Shown here: one piece after another, positions 49,860-59,792 of the stretch
Numbering within the stretch: the stretch's first letter is position 1
How the letters are laid out: each line of letters opens with the position of its first letter
Assembly: GCA_937775265.1 (NCBI GenBank)
Contig: CALKBV010000004.1
Span: 142,221-206,220, forward strand
Source of the DNA: an uncultured Pseudomonadales bacterium
Lineage (GTDB): Bacteria; Pseudomonadota; Gammaproteobacteria; Pseudomonadales; Azotimanducaceae
Direction of reading: 5' to 3'
DNA length: 64,000 bases
Made by a program: the position numbers and the translations under genes
The notes under the pieces: generated by a model
Database searches by the model: none
What the model was told of the DNA's origin: nothing
What the model saw: only the letters and a program-made list of their open reading frames with translations

Positions 49860-50837
49860 ATGATGCGTATGTTATTCCCAATATTACTGCTTTGTTTAAG
49901 TTCACCAATACTAGCCATCGACTCACCTGAAGCGATGAGCCGGGCGGAATATGATCAGTTAATGCAGGACATCTCTAATTGGGGTCGCTGGGGTGCAGAC
50001 GATGAACTGGGTACCCTGAACCTCATCACAGAAAAGACTCGAAAATCGGCAGCGAAACTTGTTCGCGAGGGTATTACAGTTTCATTGGCACTGAACTTAA
50101 ACAAGGTGTCGGACCCACTGAATGCAAACCCATTCAACCATGAAGTCTATGTTGCAGAGTTCAGCGGTCACCAGATCGCCGGCGATCGGTATGAAGTGGA
50201 CTATCACGGGTTTGCACATTCACATATGGATGGCCTGCCCCACTTCGCGCATAAGGGGTACTTCTACAACGGCGTTCCTTACTCCGCCGCTAAACCCAAA
50301 GGCGCCGATAAGCTTGGCATCCACAATGCCGGTGTTAATGGCGTTTTTACTCGCGGTGTCCTGGTAGATATGCCAGCGTTCCTCGGGGTCGACTTTCTTG
50401 AACCCGGCACGGCTATTACAGCAGACGACCTGAAGGCATGGGAAAAGAAAAATCGGGTAAAAATACGCAGCGGTGATGTGCTGCTCATTCGCACGGGCCG
50501 CTGGGCCAAGGTAGACAAGGATGGTCAATGGGACTTCCTGAAAAAAGCCGCCGGCGCTCACGCCTCACTGGCCTCTTTTCTAAAGGAACGGGATGTTGTA
50601 ATGATTGGCAGTGATGGCGTTAACGATGCCATGCCTTCCGGTGTTGAGGGTTTGGCCAATCCACTTCATGAACTCGTGCTGGTTGGGCTTGGCATGCCTA
50701 TCCTCGACAACCTGGATCTTGAAACACTGGCACGAGTCGCCAAAGCACAAAAACGGGTCACGTTTCTTTATGTCGGGGCTCCGTTAAGAGTCACCGGCGG
50801 AACCGGGTCACCCCTAAACCCACTCGCCGTGTTCTAA
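49860..50837 (+). CDS. Cyclase / kynurenine-formamidase-like hydrolase, exported
   Basis: A 325-residue protein of the cyclase family (PF04199 type). ATG 49860 follows GAGGA and begins a signal peptide (RMLFPILLLCLSSPILA). The metal-binding HGFAHSHMDGLPHF is close to the family motif HxGTHxDxPxH, with His122, Asp124 and His128 as likely ligands. Relatives are amide or enol-lactone hydrolases. It is followed by a P450 gene 47 bases downstream on the same strand, so a joint oxidative pathway is possible. Periplasmic location is inferred from the signal. Confidence 0.8.
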   Translation: MMRMLFPILLLCLSSPILAIDSPEAMSRAEYDQLMQDISNWGRWGADDELGTLNLITEKTRKSAAKLVREGITVSLALNLNKVSDPLNANPFNHEVYVAEFSGHQIAGDRYEVDYHGFAHSHMDGLPHFAHKGYFYNGVPYSAAKPKGADKLGIHNAGVNGVFTRGVLVDMPAFLGVDFLEPGTAITADDLKAWEKKNRVKIRSGDVLLIRTGRWAKVDKDGQWDFLKKAAGAHASLASFLKERDVVMIGSDGVNDAMPSGVEGLANPLHELVLVGLGMPILDNLDLETLARVAKAQKRVTFLYVGAPLRVTGGTGSPLNPLAVF

Positions 50838-50884
50838 CCACTGTCAAACGAGCAGATGCCCAGACAACCAACAGGAAGTCCGAC

Positions 50885-52180
50885 ATGAGTGATGGCTGCC
50901 CTTATAAACAGGCATCTGAGGTCGATTTCATGGACCCGATAGTGCAGCAGAACTGGTTCGAGGCCTACGACCTGATTCGCGAGGAATCACCTGCTTACTT
51001 CATGGAACAGATCGGTATGTATGTGCTGACTCGGTACGATGACATCGAATATGTTCTGCGCCGTCCGCTAGAGTTCACCTCGGGTTCTGATGTCCAGAAC
51101 ACAGAACCACTCATCAAATTTGACGCTGCAAGAGCACTCTACGAAAAAAAAGGCTGGGCCCGATTCACGCCGCTAGGCGAGAACCCACCAGAACATGCTC
51201 ACTATAGGGCAATGGTAGACCCAGCATTAACCGCTTCTTCGATTCGAGAAAAAGAAGGCTTCATCAAAAATACCATTAACGAATTGGTTGATAGTTGGAT
51301 AGACGAACCCGCGGTCCCATTCATCGAGCGATTTGCGGAACCCCTTCCCATGATAGTGATTGCGGAACTATTGGGATTCCCAAAGATGGACCTTCCCCTG
51401 CTCAAAGTCTGGTCAACCGCTTGGGTGCTACCGTTTTCCCGAGGCCTTTCCCTGGAACAGGAAATGGATGCCGTTGAAAAACATATCGAACTACAGCATT
51501 ACATCTTTGACACGATGAAAAAGAAACGTAAAACGCCAGGTAACGACATCATTACCCGGCTGCTAAACAACAAAATCGAAGATGCCAGCACCGGCGAATC
51601 AAGACCCCTGACAGACACAGAAATCATCGGCATTACTGATCACCTGCTAATTGGTGGCAACGAAACAACAACCTTCGCTCTGTCGAATGGCCTCTGGCTT
51701 CTATTTAGGAACCCGGAGACCTACAAGCAATTGCGGGAAGATCAATCGAAGGTCAAGAATTTCGTCGAGGAAGTTCTTCGTATCGAATCGCCCACCCAGG
51801 GACTCTACCGTTTCGTATCGAGGGACTGCGAACTAGGCGGAGTAAAAATTCCCGCGGGGGCGACCCTTAGTATTCGATATGGTGCTGGCAATCATGATCC
51901 AAGGCGTTTCCCTGACCCTATAACACCAAAACTCGACAGGAAAAATGCAGGCCGCCACCTGGCTTTTGGCCTCGGAGAAAAAGTCTGTCCCGGAGCGACC
52001 TTAAGTCGCATGGAGCAAAAGTGGGCGTGGGAAATTTTGCTTTCGAGGATATCAAACATCCGGCCAGTACCCGGAAAAAACGACTACAAACACCGAACCG
52101 GAATGTGGGTACGGGCACTAGAAGAGATCTATATGTCGTTTGACAATACCGATTCCCGAACGCGTATTGACGGTCGATAA
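50885..52180 (+). CDS. Cytochrome P450
   Basis: A 431-residue soluble bacterial P450. The haem-ligand loop is F361-G-L-G-E-K-V-C368-P-G, the I-helix has GGNETTT (257-263, Glu-Thr in place of the more common Asp-Thr is seen in several bacterial families) and the K-helix has E296-x-x-R299. It resembles CYP families acting on terpenes, sterols or fatty acids; the exact family needs a search. AGGAAG lies before ATG 50885. No ferredoxin or ferredoxin reductase gene adjoins it. The upstream cyclase gene may be in the same operon. Confidence 0.88.
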   Translation: MSDGCPYKQASEVDFMDPIVQQNWFEAYDLIREESPAYFMEQIGMYVLTRYDDIEYVLRRPLEFTSGSDVQNTEPLIKFDAARALYEKKGWARFTPLGENPPEHAHYRAMVDPALTASSIREKEGFIKNTINELVDSWIDEPAVPFIERFAEPLPMIVIAELLGFPKMDLPLLKVWSTAWVLPFSRGLSLEQEMDAVEKHIELQHYIFDTMKKKRKTPGNDIITRLLNNKIEDASTGESRPLTDTEIIGITDHLLIGGNETTTFALSNGLWLLFRNPETYKQLREDQSKVKNFVEEVLRIESPTQGLYRFVSRDCELGGVKIPAGATLSIRYGAGNHDPRRFPDPITPKLDRKNAGRHLAFGLGEKVCPGATLSRMEQKWAWEILLSRISNIRPVPGKNDYKHRTGMWVRALEEIYMSFDNTDSRTRIDGR

Positions 52181-52209
52181 TCCGCAGGCAGGCCTCGCGA
52201 GCAGCCCGT

Positions 52210-53802
52210 CTATTGGCCAACCGCTTCAAGAATCATATCGCTGGCCTTCTCTGCAATCATAATAACCGGTGCGTTCGTATTACCACCCACCAGTGTTGGC
52301 ATAATGGACGCATCAACGACCCTTAACCCCTTTAACCCATTGACCCGCAACTGGTCATCAACGACAGACATTTCATCAATACCCATCTTGCAGGTTCCGA
52401 CCGGGTGATAGATGGTTTCAGCATATTCCCTAACAAACTCTGCAATCGATTCGTCAGTCTCGCGCCCTCGTGAGCTTGAATGTTCTTCGCCAATGATTGA
52501 ACTTAACGCTTTCATTCCAAAAATACGCCTCGCCACTTTGACACCCTGAACCATCACTTCCAGATCACCAGGCGCGCTCAGGTATCCAGCTTCTATTTTT
52601 GGATCCGACAAAGGGTCCGCATTCTCTAGCAGGATTCTGCCACGACTGGCGGGCCGCAACTGACAGACGTGCATACAAATGCCAGATTGATCGTCCCGTT
52701 TACGCCCGTGATCAAACATAAAAGTCGGAATGAAATGCAACTGCAGGTCCGGAAGGTCAATATCTGGTCGGCTCTTCACAAACCCCGCGGCTTCCATAGC
52801 GTTCTCGGTTCCTGGTCCGTCACCCAGAACCAGATAGCGGAGCCCCGCATAAGCCACGTTGTACCACTTCGAGAATTTCTGCAGTGTCGCTGACCCGTCA
52901 GCATGGAATTGCACAACAACATCCAGATGATCTTGCAAATTCTCTCCTACGCCCGGGAGGTCGTGCAGGCAATCTATCCCATGGGATTCAAGCTCCTCGG
53001 CGTTTCCGATACCAGAAAGCTTCAGCAGCTGGGGCGACTGAACTGCGCCCGCGCATAACAACACTTCTCTTGAAGCATTTGCTTTCTTCACTTCACCTTT
53101 ATGAAGGTACTCAACCCCCGTTGCGCGACCATCTTTAAGAACGATTCTTGTGAGGCGCGCAGCCGTCGCTATTGTCAGGTTATTCCGCGCAATGATAGGA
53201 GTCAGATATCCGCGGGCAGCACTGCAACGTTCATTGCCGATCTTGGTAAGCTGTATTGGACCCACGCCTTCCTGCTCTGCACCATTGAAATCAGGATTGA
53301 ACGGATAACCCGCTTCAACCCCAGCATCAATGAACTTCCTGTGTATGGACATCTTGCTGTTGCCATCCTTCACATTCAGAGGGCCACCTACACCATGATA
53401 ATCATCTTCCCCCCGCTCCTGGTTCATGGATTTCTTAAAATAGGGCAACACATCCTCATATCCCCACCCCATGTTTCCCTGTTGCCGCCAGCTATCGTAG
53501 TCAGAGGCATGCCCACGGATGTAAACCATGCCATTGATGGAGCTTGAACCACCCAGGCCCTTGCCCCTGGGCCAGAACAATTCACGATTATTCAATTCAG
53601 GCTCACTCGCCGTATTGAATTGCCAGTTGTACTTGGTACCAGCGATGACAACTCCCACGCCATTGGGCATGTGGATTAGCGGACTGGTATCTTTGTCACC
53701 CGCCTCTAACAGAAGCACTTTGTGCGCGCCATCTGCTGTCAATCGATTAGCCAGCACACACCCGGCTGAACCTGCACCCACAACAATAAAGTCATAATTC
53801 AT
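52210..53802 (-). CDS. GMC family oxidoreductase (choline-dehydrogenase-like)
   Basis: A 530-residue FAD enzyme. The Rossmann motif is IVVGAGSAGCVLANRL at residues 6-21, then PRGKGLGGSSSINGMVYIRG, LCAGAVQSPQLLKLSGIG, and the active-site pair with YHPVGTCKMG and GNTNAPVIMIAEKASDM. It would oxidise an alcohol to an aldehyde and pass electrons to the quinone pool. Compared with the enzyme at 31956 it has a normal ATG. It converges with the P450 gene with 29 bases between stops. Confidence 0.88.
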   Translation of the reverse strand: MNYDFIVVGAGSAGCVLANRLTADGAHKVLLLEAGDKDTSPLIHMPNGVGVVIAGTKYNWQFNTASEPELNNRELFWPRGKGLGGSSSINGMVYIRGHASDYDSWRQQGNMGWGYEDVLPYFKKSMNQERGEDDYHGVGGPLNVKDGNSKMSIHRKFIDAGVEAGYPFNPDFNGAEQEGVGPIQLTKIGNERCSAARGYLTPIIARNNLTIATAARLTRIVLKDGRATGVEYLHKGEVKKANASREVLLCAGAVQSPQLLKLSGIGNAEELESHGIDCLHDLPGVGENLQDHLDVVVQFHADGSATLQKFSKWYNVAYAGLRYLVLGDGPGTENAMEAAGFVKSRPDIDLPDLQLHFIPTFMFDHGRKRDDQSGICMHVCQLRPASRGRILLENADPLSDPKIEAGYLSAPGDLEVMVQGVKVARRIFGMKALSSIIGEEHSSSRGRETDESIAEFVREYAETIYHPVGTCKMGIDEMSVVDDQLRVNGLKGLRVVDASIMPTLVGGNTNAPVIMIAEKASDMILEAVGQ

Positions 53803-54155
53803 TTAGTAAACACTCTTTAAGGAACCTCTAGTACATGTTCATTTAACGTTTAGAAAGGACCCCTGACAATAGGCATACCCTCTCCACCGCAACCCACTTC
53901 AAATTGCGATCAATACCAGGGGCATAATGACCTCACTGATCTAGGCTTTCGACCAGCCGCTAATGATTTCACTGATTCTATCCTGGTTTTCTCGAAAGCA
54001 ACCCGGCGTTTCGCCTACCGCCATAGTACGCAGTAGCAGGACAACAGCACCCTTCCCAGTAAAAACAACACTCTACTCTCACCAAAGGGATTGGAAAGTC
54101 CGTAGCACCGCGGAACACCTGTCCACCGAATGCGTCAGGAAGACCTTGCTGATAA
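53803..54155. other. Gap of about 350 bases without a supported gene
   Basis: Two opposite frames overlap here: a plus-strand frame of 87 residues (53963-54226) and a minus-strand frame of 65 residues (53978-54175). Neither has a good ribosome binding site nor a recognised domain, and they share the same DNA. The minus frame (GLPDAFGGQVFRGATDFP) might be a degraded remnant. I see no repeat or hairpin of note. Confidence 0.4.
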
Positions 54156-55136
54156 TTAGAAAGCCCCGGATACAACCTGATTCCTTACCCGTTTACCCAA
54201 GAGAAACTGGTTCAAATTGTGTATAAACAGTGCCTCAAACAATTCTTCGGTTCTTGAACCCCGGTAGGACGAATGTGGGGTCATCTGCACCCGGTCATGT
54301 TCCCAGAAAATTGAATCATCAGGTAGAGGTTCATTCTGGAAAACATCCATTATTGCGTAATCCAGTTTGCCGTCATCCAACGCTACCAACAACGCATCCT
54401 CATCAACGAGTAGCCCCCTGCCAATATTGACTAAGACTGCATCAGACTTCATTCGAGAGAGAAAGTCAGCATTCACAACCTGACTCGTCTGGTCATTTAA
54501 CGGGCACGACAACACCACGACATCAGCTTCCGGAACATGCTGATTGACATCTTCCAGTGATACCAGGTGATCGGCGTACTCATGCGTGGTCAGGTCTCTT
54601 TTCACGCCAGTGACTTCCGCACCAAAGCCCTTAACCTGCTTCGCGACTTTCTGGCCAATATTGCCGTAGCCAACGATCAACCATTGCGACCCCAATATTT
54701 GCTTAAAAAAGTTCTCTCGCCACTGATGGGCCAATTGCCGTTCCCTGCGAACATCAAATCGATGCCACCGGTTAAGAACCGAAGCAACCACAAACTCGGC
54801 GATCGAAGTAGACTGCGCGTCACTGTTACAAAACACATCGGTCTTAGCAACGATAGTTTGGAACAACGGGTCATTAAGCCCTGCAGCCGACGTTTGAACG
54901 AACCTGAATGCATCAACCTGATCGATCAGGCGGGTGATCAATTCCACCTGACCGGTCATAAAGAGAGACATGTCCAACCGAGCCATGTCGATGCACAGAT
55001 CAGGTTCTTCAACGTCTTCACCATCTCTCTTGATCTCGCCTGCTTCATTGATCGTCACATATCTAATGTCTGGAAACAGCATTGATTCCACTTCCATCTG
55101 CCGATACGTTGATTCAGCTAGCAGCAACTCATGCAT
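54156..55136 (-). CDS. D-2-hydroxyacid dehydrogenase family protein
   Basis: A 326-residue NAD-dependent dehydrogenase. The nucleotide motif is IVGYGNIGQKVAKQ. Later are VVVLSCPLNDQTSQVVN, the catalytic Arg region AVLVNIGRGLLVDEDAL, Glu/Asp in DVFQNEPLP and the His of MTPHSSYRGS. This set defines the D-isomer-specific 2-hydroxyacid dehydrogenase family, which interconverts 2-oxo and D-2-hydroxy acids. The specific substrate is unknown. It stands alone. Confidence 0.87.
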   Translation of the reverse strand: MHELLLAESTYRQMEVESMLFPDIRYVTINEAGEIKRDGEDVEEPDLCIDMARLDMSLFMTGQVELITRLIDQVDAFRFVQTSAAGLNDPLFQTIVAKTDVFCNSDAQSTSIAEFVVASVLNRWHRFDVRRERQLAHQWRENFFKQILGSQWLIVGYGNIGQKVAKQVKGFGAEVTGVKRDLTTHEYADHLVSLEDVNQHVPEADVVVLSCPLNDQTSQVVNADFLSRMKSDAVLVNIGRGLLVDEDALLVALDDGKLDYAIMDVFQNEPLPDDSIFWEHDRVQMTPHSSYRGSRTEELFEALFIHNLNQFLLGKRVRNQVVSGAF

Positions 55137-55297
55137 AATATTTCTTCAATAGTCTATTGCTTAAGAAACGACAGTCTAAAGCGACGAAGACAAAGCGCTA
55201 TAGCCAGCGCAATAAAATCGCCTGGTACTTTGCGCCGACACCGCTATAAACTGGGCGCCACTATGTAACCTCCCGCGCCTCTCAACTGGATAGAAGC

Positions 55298-55699
55298 ATG
55301 ATCAAATATCTTCGCTACGCAGGTCTCGCTGTAGTATTCGCTTGGTTCTTCGGTGGCGGTGTCACGCACTTCACCAATACCGATTTTTTTGTCGCTATTG
55401 TTCCGCCCTGGTGGCCCTGGCCACTGTTCGCTGTTTACGCCAGCGGCGTATTTGAGGTTCTGCTGGCGATCCTGATTCTCTGGCCAAAGGCTCGCCCGCT
55501 TGCCGGGTGGGGCATAATCGCGCTGACACTGGCCGTCACACCAGCCAACGTACACATGTGGCTGCACCCCGAACAGTTCCCTGATGCATCAGAAACCGCT
55601 TTATCTGTCAGACTTGTTATCCAGGTGTTCCTGGTAGCACTAATATGGTGGTCGACGAGATTGCCGCCGGCAGAAACGACTGAACAAACCTCTGCCTGA
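55298..55699 (+). CDS. DoxX-like membrane protein
   Basis: A 133-residue protein with four transmembrane helices. TM1 AGLAVVFAWFFGGGVTHF carries the family-typical GxxHF end, followed by VPPWWPWPLFAVYASGVFEVLLA and the conserved NVHMWLHPEQF. DoxX-like proteins are linked to quinone or redox-stress functions, but most are uncharacterised. Divergent from the D-2-hydroxyacid dehydrogenase gene. Confidence 0.8.
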   Translation: MIKYLRYAGLAVVFAWFFGGGVTHFTNTDFFVAIVPPWWPWPLFAVYASGVFEVLLAILILWPKARPLAGWGIIALTLAVTPANVHMWLHPEQFPDASETALSVRLVIQVFLVALIWWSTRLPPAETTEQTSA

Positions 55700-55734
55700 G
55701 AGTTTGCTAAAAAATATGCTCATCACCAACAATA

Positions 55735-55758
55735 GTCGGCGCACTATAATGCGCCGAC
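55735..55758. other. Perfect 9-bp inverted repeat between convergent genes
   Basis: GTCGGCGCA and TGCGCCGAC are separated by CTATAA. The GC-rich hairpin lies 36 bases after the DoxX stop and 83 bases before the acyl-CoA dehydrogenase stop. No T-tract follows on either strand, so a bidirectional terminator is possible but not typical. Confidence 0.6.
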
Positions 55759-55770
55759 ATTATCTGCCGT

Positions 55771-55790
55771 AGGCCATAGAAGGCCATAGA
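55771..55790. repeat. Perfect tandem repeat of a 10-mer
   Basis: AGGCCATAGA occurs twice in direct succession, twelve bases after the hairpin at 55735. The origin is unknown; it may be a short slippage duplication. Confidence 0.8.
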
Positions 55791-55840
55791 ACTTTTCGTA
55801 CCTGATTATTTTCTGGCCTTCTTTGGGTGAAGCTAACCGT

Positions 55841-57088
55841 TTACCACAAGTCGTACTTTTGAACTTCTGCTCGGCCCACAACCATGTGATGCACCTCATC
55901 CGGACCATCTGCAAACCTGAGATGGCGCATGTCTGTATACATCGCCGCTAGAGGCGTCCATTGGGATATACCAGCAGCACCGTGCATCTGAATTGCCTGG
56001 TCAATAATCAGGCAAACCTTCTCTGGCACCATCGCTTTAACCGCACTGACATAAACCCTGGCTTCCTTGTTGCCAAGCACATCCATCGCCTTCGCGGCTT
56101 GCAGAACCGCCAGCTTCATGCCGTTAATTTCGATGCGGGCCCGCGCAATCACTTCAAGGTTCTTGCCCAGCTTGGCGATCGGCTTTCCAAACGCCTCGCG
56201 GGTAGCAGAACGCTTCACCATCAACTCCAATGCCTTCTCCGCTTTACCGATTGATCTCATACAGTGATGGATTCTTCCAGGACCAAGACGGACCTGAGAT
56301 ATTTCAAAGCCCCTGCCCTCGCCTAACAGAATATTATCTTTTGGCACTCGCACATTATTAAATTTCATGTGCATATGGCCGCGGGGTGCGTGGTCGTGAC
56401 CGAACACATGCATTGCGCCAAGAATCTCAACTCCCGGCGTATCTATTGGAACCAGAATCTGTGACTGCTGCCTGGAGGGAGGCGCATCCGGGTCCGTCTT
56501 AACCATCGTAATCATAATCTTGCACCGGGGGTCACCTGCCCCCGAGATGTAGAATTTTTCACCATTAATCACCCACTCGTCACCTTCGAGCACGGCGCTG
56601 GTTGAAATATTTTTTGCGTCAGAAGAGGGTATCCCAGGTTCAGTCATCGCGTAGGCTGAACGAATATCCCCATTTAGAAGGGGTTTCAACCACTGCTCCT
56701 TCTGCGCTTCGGTCCCGACTCGCTCAAGCACTTCCATATTCCCTGTATCGGGTGCACTGCAGTTTAGCGTTTCGGATGCCAGGGCGTACTTACCAAGCTC
56801 TGTTGCAATATACGCATAGTCCAGATTAGTCAGTCCGTCGCCGATTTCGGAATCAGGCAGGAAAAAATTCCATAACCCGGATTCCTTTGCCTTATTTTTC
56901 GCTCCTTCCAGCAACTCGAGCTGCCTTGGATGCCAGCCCCACCTGTCCTCTTTCTCTTTATCCAGCGCTACAAATTCTTCAGTGATCGGCTCAACATTAT
57001 CCGTGATATGTTTCTTCACCGCGTCCATTAGCGGTTGTGCCTGTTCAGACATGGCAAGGTTGAATAGGTCGGCTTCTAAATCAGGCAT
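55841..57088 (-). CDS. Acyl-CoA dehydrogenase
   Basis: A 415-residue acyl-CoA dehydrogenase. Seen are AYAMTEPGIPSSDAKN (the substrate/FAD loop), WVINGEKFYISGAGDPRCKI, VRLGPGRIHHCMRSIGKAEKAL and the C-terminal DEVHHMVVGRAEV. This is the ACAD10/11-like subgroup, often found with phosphotransferase (APH-like) proteins that act on 4-hydroxyacyl-CoA. AAGGAG precedes the ATG. The window carries three APH-like kinases elsewhere, but none next to this gene. Confidence 0.9.
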   Translation of the reverse strand: MPDLEADLFNLAMSEQAQPLMDAVKKHITDNVEPITEEFVALDKEKEDRWGWHPRQLELLEGAKNKAKESGLWNFFLPDSEIGDGLTNLDYAYIATELGKYALASETLNCSAPDTGNMEVLERVGTEAQKEQWLKPLLNGDIRSAYAMTEPGIPSSDAKNISTSAVLEGDEWVINGEKFYISGAGDPRCKIMITMVKTDPDAPPSRQQSQILVPIDTPGVEILGAMHVFGHDHAPRGHMHMKFNNVRVPKDNILLGEGRGFEISQVRLGPGRIHHCMRSIGKAEKALELMVKRSATREAFGKPIAKLGKNLEVIARARIEINGMKLAVLQAAKAMDVLGNKEARVYVSAVKAMVPEKVCLIIDQAIQMHGAAGISQWTPLAAMYTDMRHLRFADGPDEVHHMVVGRAEVQKYDLW

Positions 57089-57190
57089 CGTAATCTCCTT
57101 TAGGTACTCATTAGTTGAATCAAGATTTCAGGTTATCGAGACTATCACCCTCAAAGAACGGGGGAAAGTGAACGTGCAAAAGTAAACGCT

Positions 57191-58220
57191 TTAGACCTCC
57201 TCCCCCTGCTCCCTCGCTCGCGCAAGACGGGTACTTTCATCCTTTGGCAGATGCCGCCAGGCCAGGATCAAGAGGAAAAAAGTCGCTACAAAAATCAATA
57301 AGCCGGTGGCTATTGCGGTTTGCAGGGATTCCCCCCTGTCCATGCCTCCCACCCTGTAAACGTCAGATAACTGACCCATGAAATAGGGGCCCATGGCGAG
57401 CCCGATCATCCTGTTGACGAGTAAAAAGAAAGCGCCGGCGACAGCACGCATACGCGGCACCACCAGGTCTGCAGCTGTCGAGGGTGGTATTCCAGGCCAG
57501 GAAGCACTAAAAATATGGTGCGCAAAGTTCAGTATAAACGCGGTCATCAAGCTTTCCGTACAGATCATCCAGAGGACCAGCGGAGCAGTACCAAAAATTG
57601 CAATAAAGCCAATAATCAGTCGACCTGCGGCATGCTTTCTTTTCGCCCAATCGGCAGTCACACCACCCATCGTCACCCCAATCAAGCCACCGGCCGCACT
57701 ACGGAGCCCTATATACATACCAACCTCGCCCTGAGAGGTGTCATGCAAACGCAGCAATAGAGGTGCCGCCCAATAACCTACGCCATAGATCACAAAGGCA
57801 ATCGAGGCAAAGGCCATCATCGCGTAAACCATTGCCTTCGACTTGAAAATCATATGAAAAGTAGCCGTATCCCGCGCTTGGATGGATTGAGCCCAGGAAA
57901 AGGTCACGTAAACCCCGACATTGCTGTCATGACGCTCCAGGCCAAGACACCCGTTGAGATCAGGCTCCGCCGCACCCAAACATCCACGAACCGGGCAAGA
58001 GGTATTCCGAACACCGCATAGAAAACAGCAAATACTGTTCCATACAGAAACCCCATTTGCGCGTCCGTCACACCGAGGTCCGCCTGGATATCCTGGGACA
58101 GGATGGAGAGAATATTCCGATCAATGAAATTGAAAATGTAGACGATCGCCAGCACAAACAGGACGTAGTGCGAGTACCAGCTACCGGGCTTGTTTTTTTG
58201 TTCTCTGTACTGTCTGGCAT
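57191..58220 (-). pseudogene. MFS transporter, Spinster-like, disrupted
   Basis: The best start is ATG 58220 with CAGGAGAGG just upstream (MPDSTENKK). It leads into a run of seven A (minus strand, about 58192-58198), after which the MFS sequence [20 protein letters not shown] is in the -1 frame. That frame stops after TGVLAWSVMTAMSGFT. The remaining half (from IFKSKAMVYAMMAFASI) lies in another frame and runs to 57191. Between them about 100 residues, covering TM3 to TM6 and the conserved R-G-E-A/YFP region, are missing. A one-base slip and an internal deletion are both needed to explain it, so it is inactive as written. Confidence 0.7.
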
Positions 58221-58335
58221 AACCTCTCCTGATCGCGAAGCATACTACTCCCCAATCGAACAAAGCACTGTTCCCCTGACGGGTCTATTCCGTCACACTT
58301 CATTTTCCCTATTCGCTTTTTCCGGAGTTTCTCAG

Positions 58336-58878
58336 GTGCCAATAGATCATTCTTCCTACGAAATCGATGTCATGATTTCGGCAAAGTCAATTGCTGCAAA
58401 AGTAGAGTCTCTCGCAAAAGAAATTACTGCTTTTTATGCTGGAACGGACAAGCTTGTGGTGGTTGGCCTGCTGCGCGGTTCTTTTGTGTTTATTGCCGAC
58501 CTTGTCCGAGAACTCAATATGCCAGCGGAGGTAGACTTCCTTGAGGTTTCATCTTACGGGGATTCAATGAAATCGTCGCGCGAGGTCAGGATCATGAAAG
58601 ACCTTCGCGGCGAAATTGAAGGTAGAGACGTGTTGGTCGTTGAAGATATTATCGATACAGGCCACACGATGGCCCACGTCATGACATTACTTCAATCACG
58701 GGGACCAAAACGGCTGGAAATAGCAACGCTGCTGGATAAACCATCGAGAAGAGAGGTTGAGATAAAAGCACGCTGGATCGGTTTCGAGATTCCAGATGAA
58801 TTTGTCGTGGGCTATGGCATTGATTATGCCCAGCGAAACCGGAACCTGCCGTACATAGGCAAAGTGAGGCAGTTGTAA
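58336..58878 (+). CDS. hpt: Hypoxanthine phosphoribosyltransferase
   Basis: A 180-residue purine salvage enzyme that makes IMP (and possibly GMP) from hypoxanthine or guanine and PRPP. GTG 58336 is chosen because GGAG lies 8 bases upstream and the length then equals that of known enzymes. The N-terminal [21 protein letters not shown], the PRPP loop [14 protein letters not shown] and the C-terminal [20 protein letters not shown] are diagnostic. The longer frame from 58057 runs through the divergent MFS gene and is not coding. It is divergent from that pseudogene. Confidence 0.9.
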   Translation: MPIDHSSYEIDVMISAKSIAAKVESLAKEITAFYAGTDKLVVVGLLRGSFVFIADLVRELNMPAEVDFLEVSSYGDSMKSSREVRIMKDLRGEIEGRDVLVVEDIIDTGHTMAHVMTLLQSRGPKRLEIATLLDKPSRREVEIKARWIGFEIPDEFVVGYGIDYAQRNRNLPYIGKVRQL

Positions 58879-59031
58879 TAGCATTTTTGGATTCACTATC
58901 GGCATTTTATAAAACCCCAACGCCACCCATGCCGCCTGTACATCTGAATGAAGAGAATCAGCTCGCTCTGTCAGCTTACCTTCTGGGAATCGAGTAGTAC
59001 TACGATTCGAGAAAAACAGCCAGGTCCTCGC

Positions 59032-59675
59032 TCATCGGCGAATTAACATTGACGTGGATTCAACAGCAGTATCCAGCTCACTCTCCTCTATTCGAACGGG
59101 TTGTGACGGCAACAATCCAAAACTAATGGTGCTCATTTCGCCCCGATGCAGGAGCGCTGTCTCACCAAACTGGTTTTTAACCTTGATAGGATCTGAGCCT
59201 AACTCCACCACGGTCAGCCCGCTCGCATCAACAGCATGCTCGACCAGCAGATCCGCGTTGCCTGACAGGATAGTCGCGTAAGGTGTGTCGATCTCCATAC
59301 TTGATCCGGCGCGTCTGAACGATTTACCGGTCGTAACCCTGTACTGACCGCCACTGGATGTCAGCCTCAGCCTTCCCGGTCTCGTTCGACCAGAATATTC
59401 CTGCATTGTCAGCTCAGAACCCCGCCCGACCCGCACGATCGTTCCACCGCGCAGCTTAACCTCCGCCTTGTCAGAAAAACCCGTGATAACACTATCGTGT
59501 ATTTCAATGTTGGAGCCTGGACCAAGCTCCAGATAGCGGTGACCCCGAAATACCAGGGATTACCCTTTACGTCGTTCACACGACCAATCGCTGATTCAGA
59601 ATCCGTGCCCCAGCTACAAGCAGCAGACAACAACATGACAAGGATCAGCAGAGCAGGCTTCATCATTACTTTCAT
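59032..59675 (-). CDS. FecR-like lipoprotein (frameshifted)
   Basis: ATG 59675 with GGAGAG upstream opens a lipoprotein signal (LLILVMLLSAACS, lipobox SAAC). The frame reads into IGRVNDVKGN and then loses sense. A second frame carries GHRYLELGPGSNIEIHDS, then LRGGTIVRVGRGSELTMQEY, a long FecR-like beta region (TPYATILSG) and ends at 59032. One missing base near 59550 (a CCCC run on the plus strand) would give YFRGHRYLELGPG and a protein of about 214 residues. FecR-like domains are found in sensors and in envelope proteins; the role here is unknown. No sigma factor adjoins it. Confidence 0.68.
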
Positions 59676-59792
59676 ACTTGTCTCTCCGACTTAAAAACCA
59701 CCATATCAATAGAAGGAGGGAAACAACAATCGTGACAGCGAGGGGCTACATGGATTAACCTCATCAACACGTTCTACTTTCCCGGATATCAC

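Noticed and set aside
53963..54226. Opposite small frames in the gap before the D-2-hydroxyacid dehydrogenase gene
   Set aside because: Neither has a ribosome binding site, domain or convincing composition; they cover the same DNA.
58057..58335. N-terminal extension of hpt to an upstream ATG
   Set aside because: It runs antisense through the MFS gene and adds about 93 residues without similarity; GTG 58336 has a good GGAG and gives the standard length.
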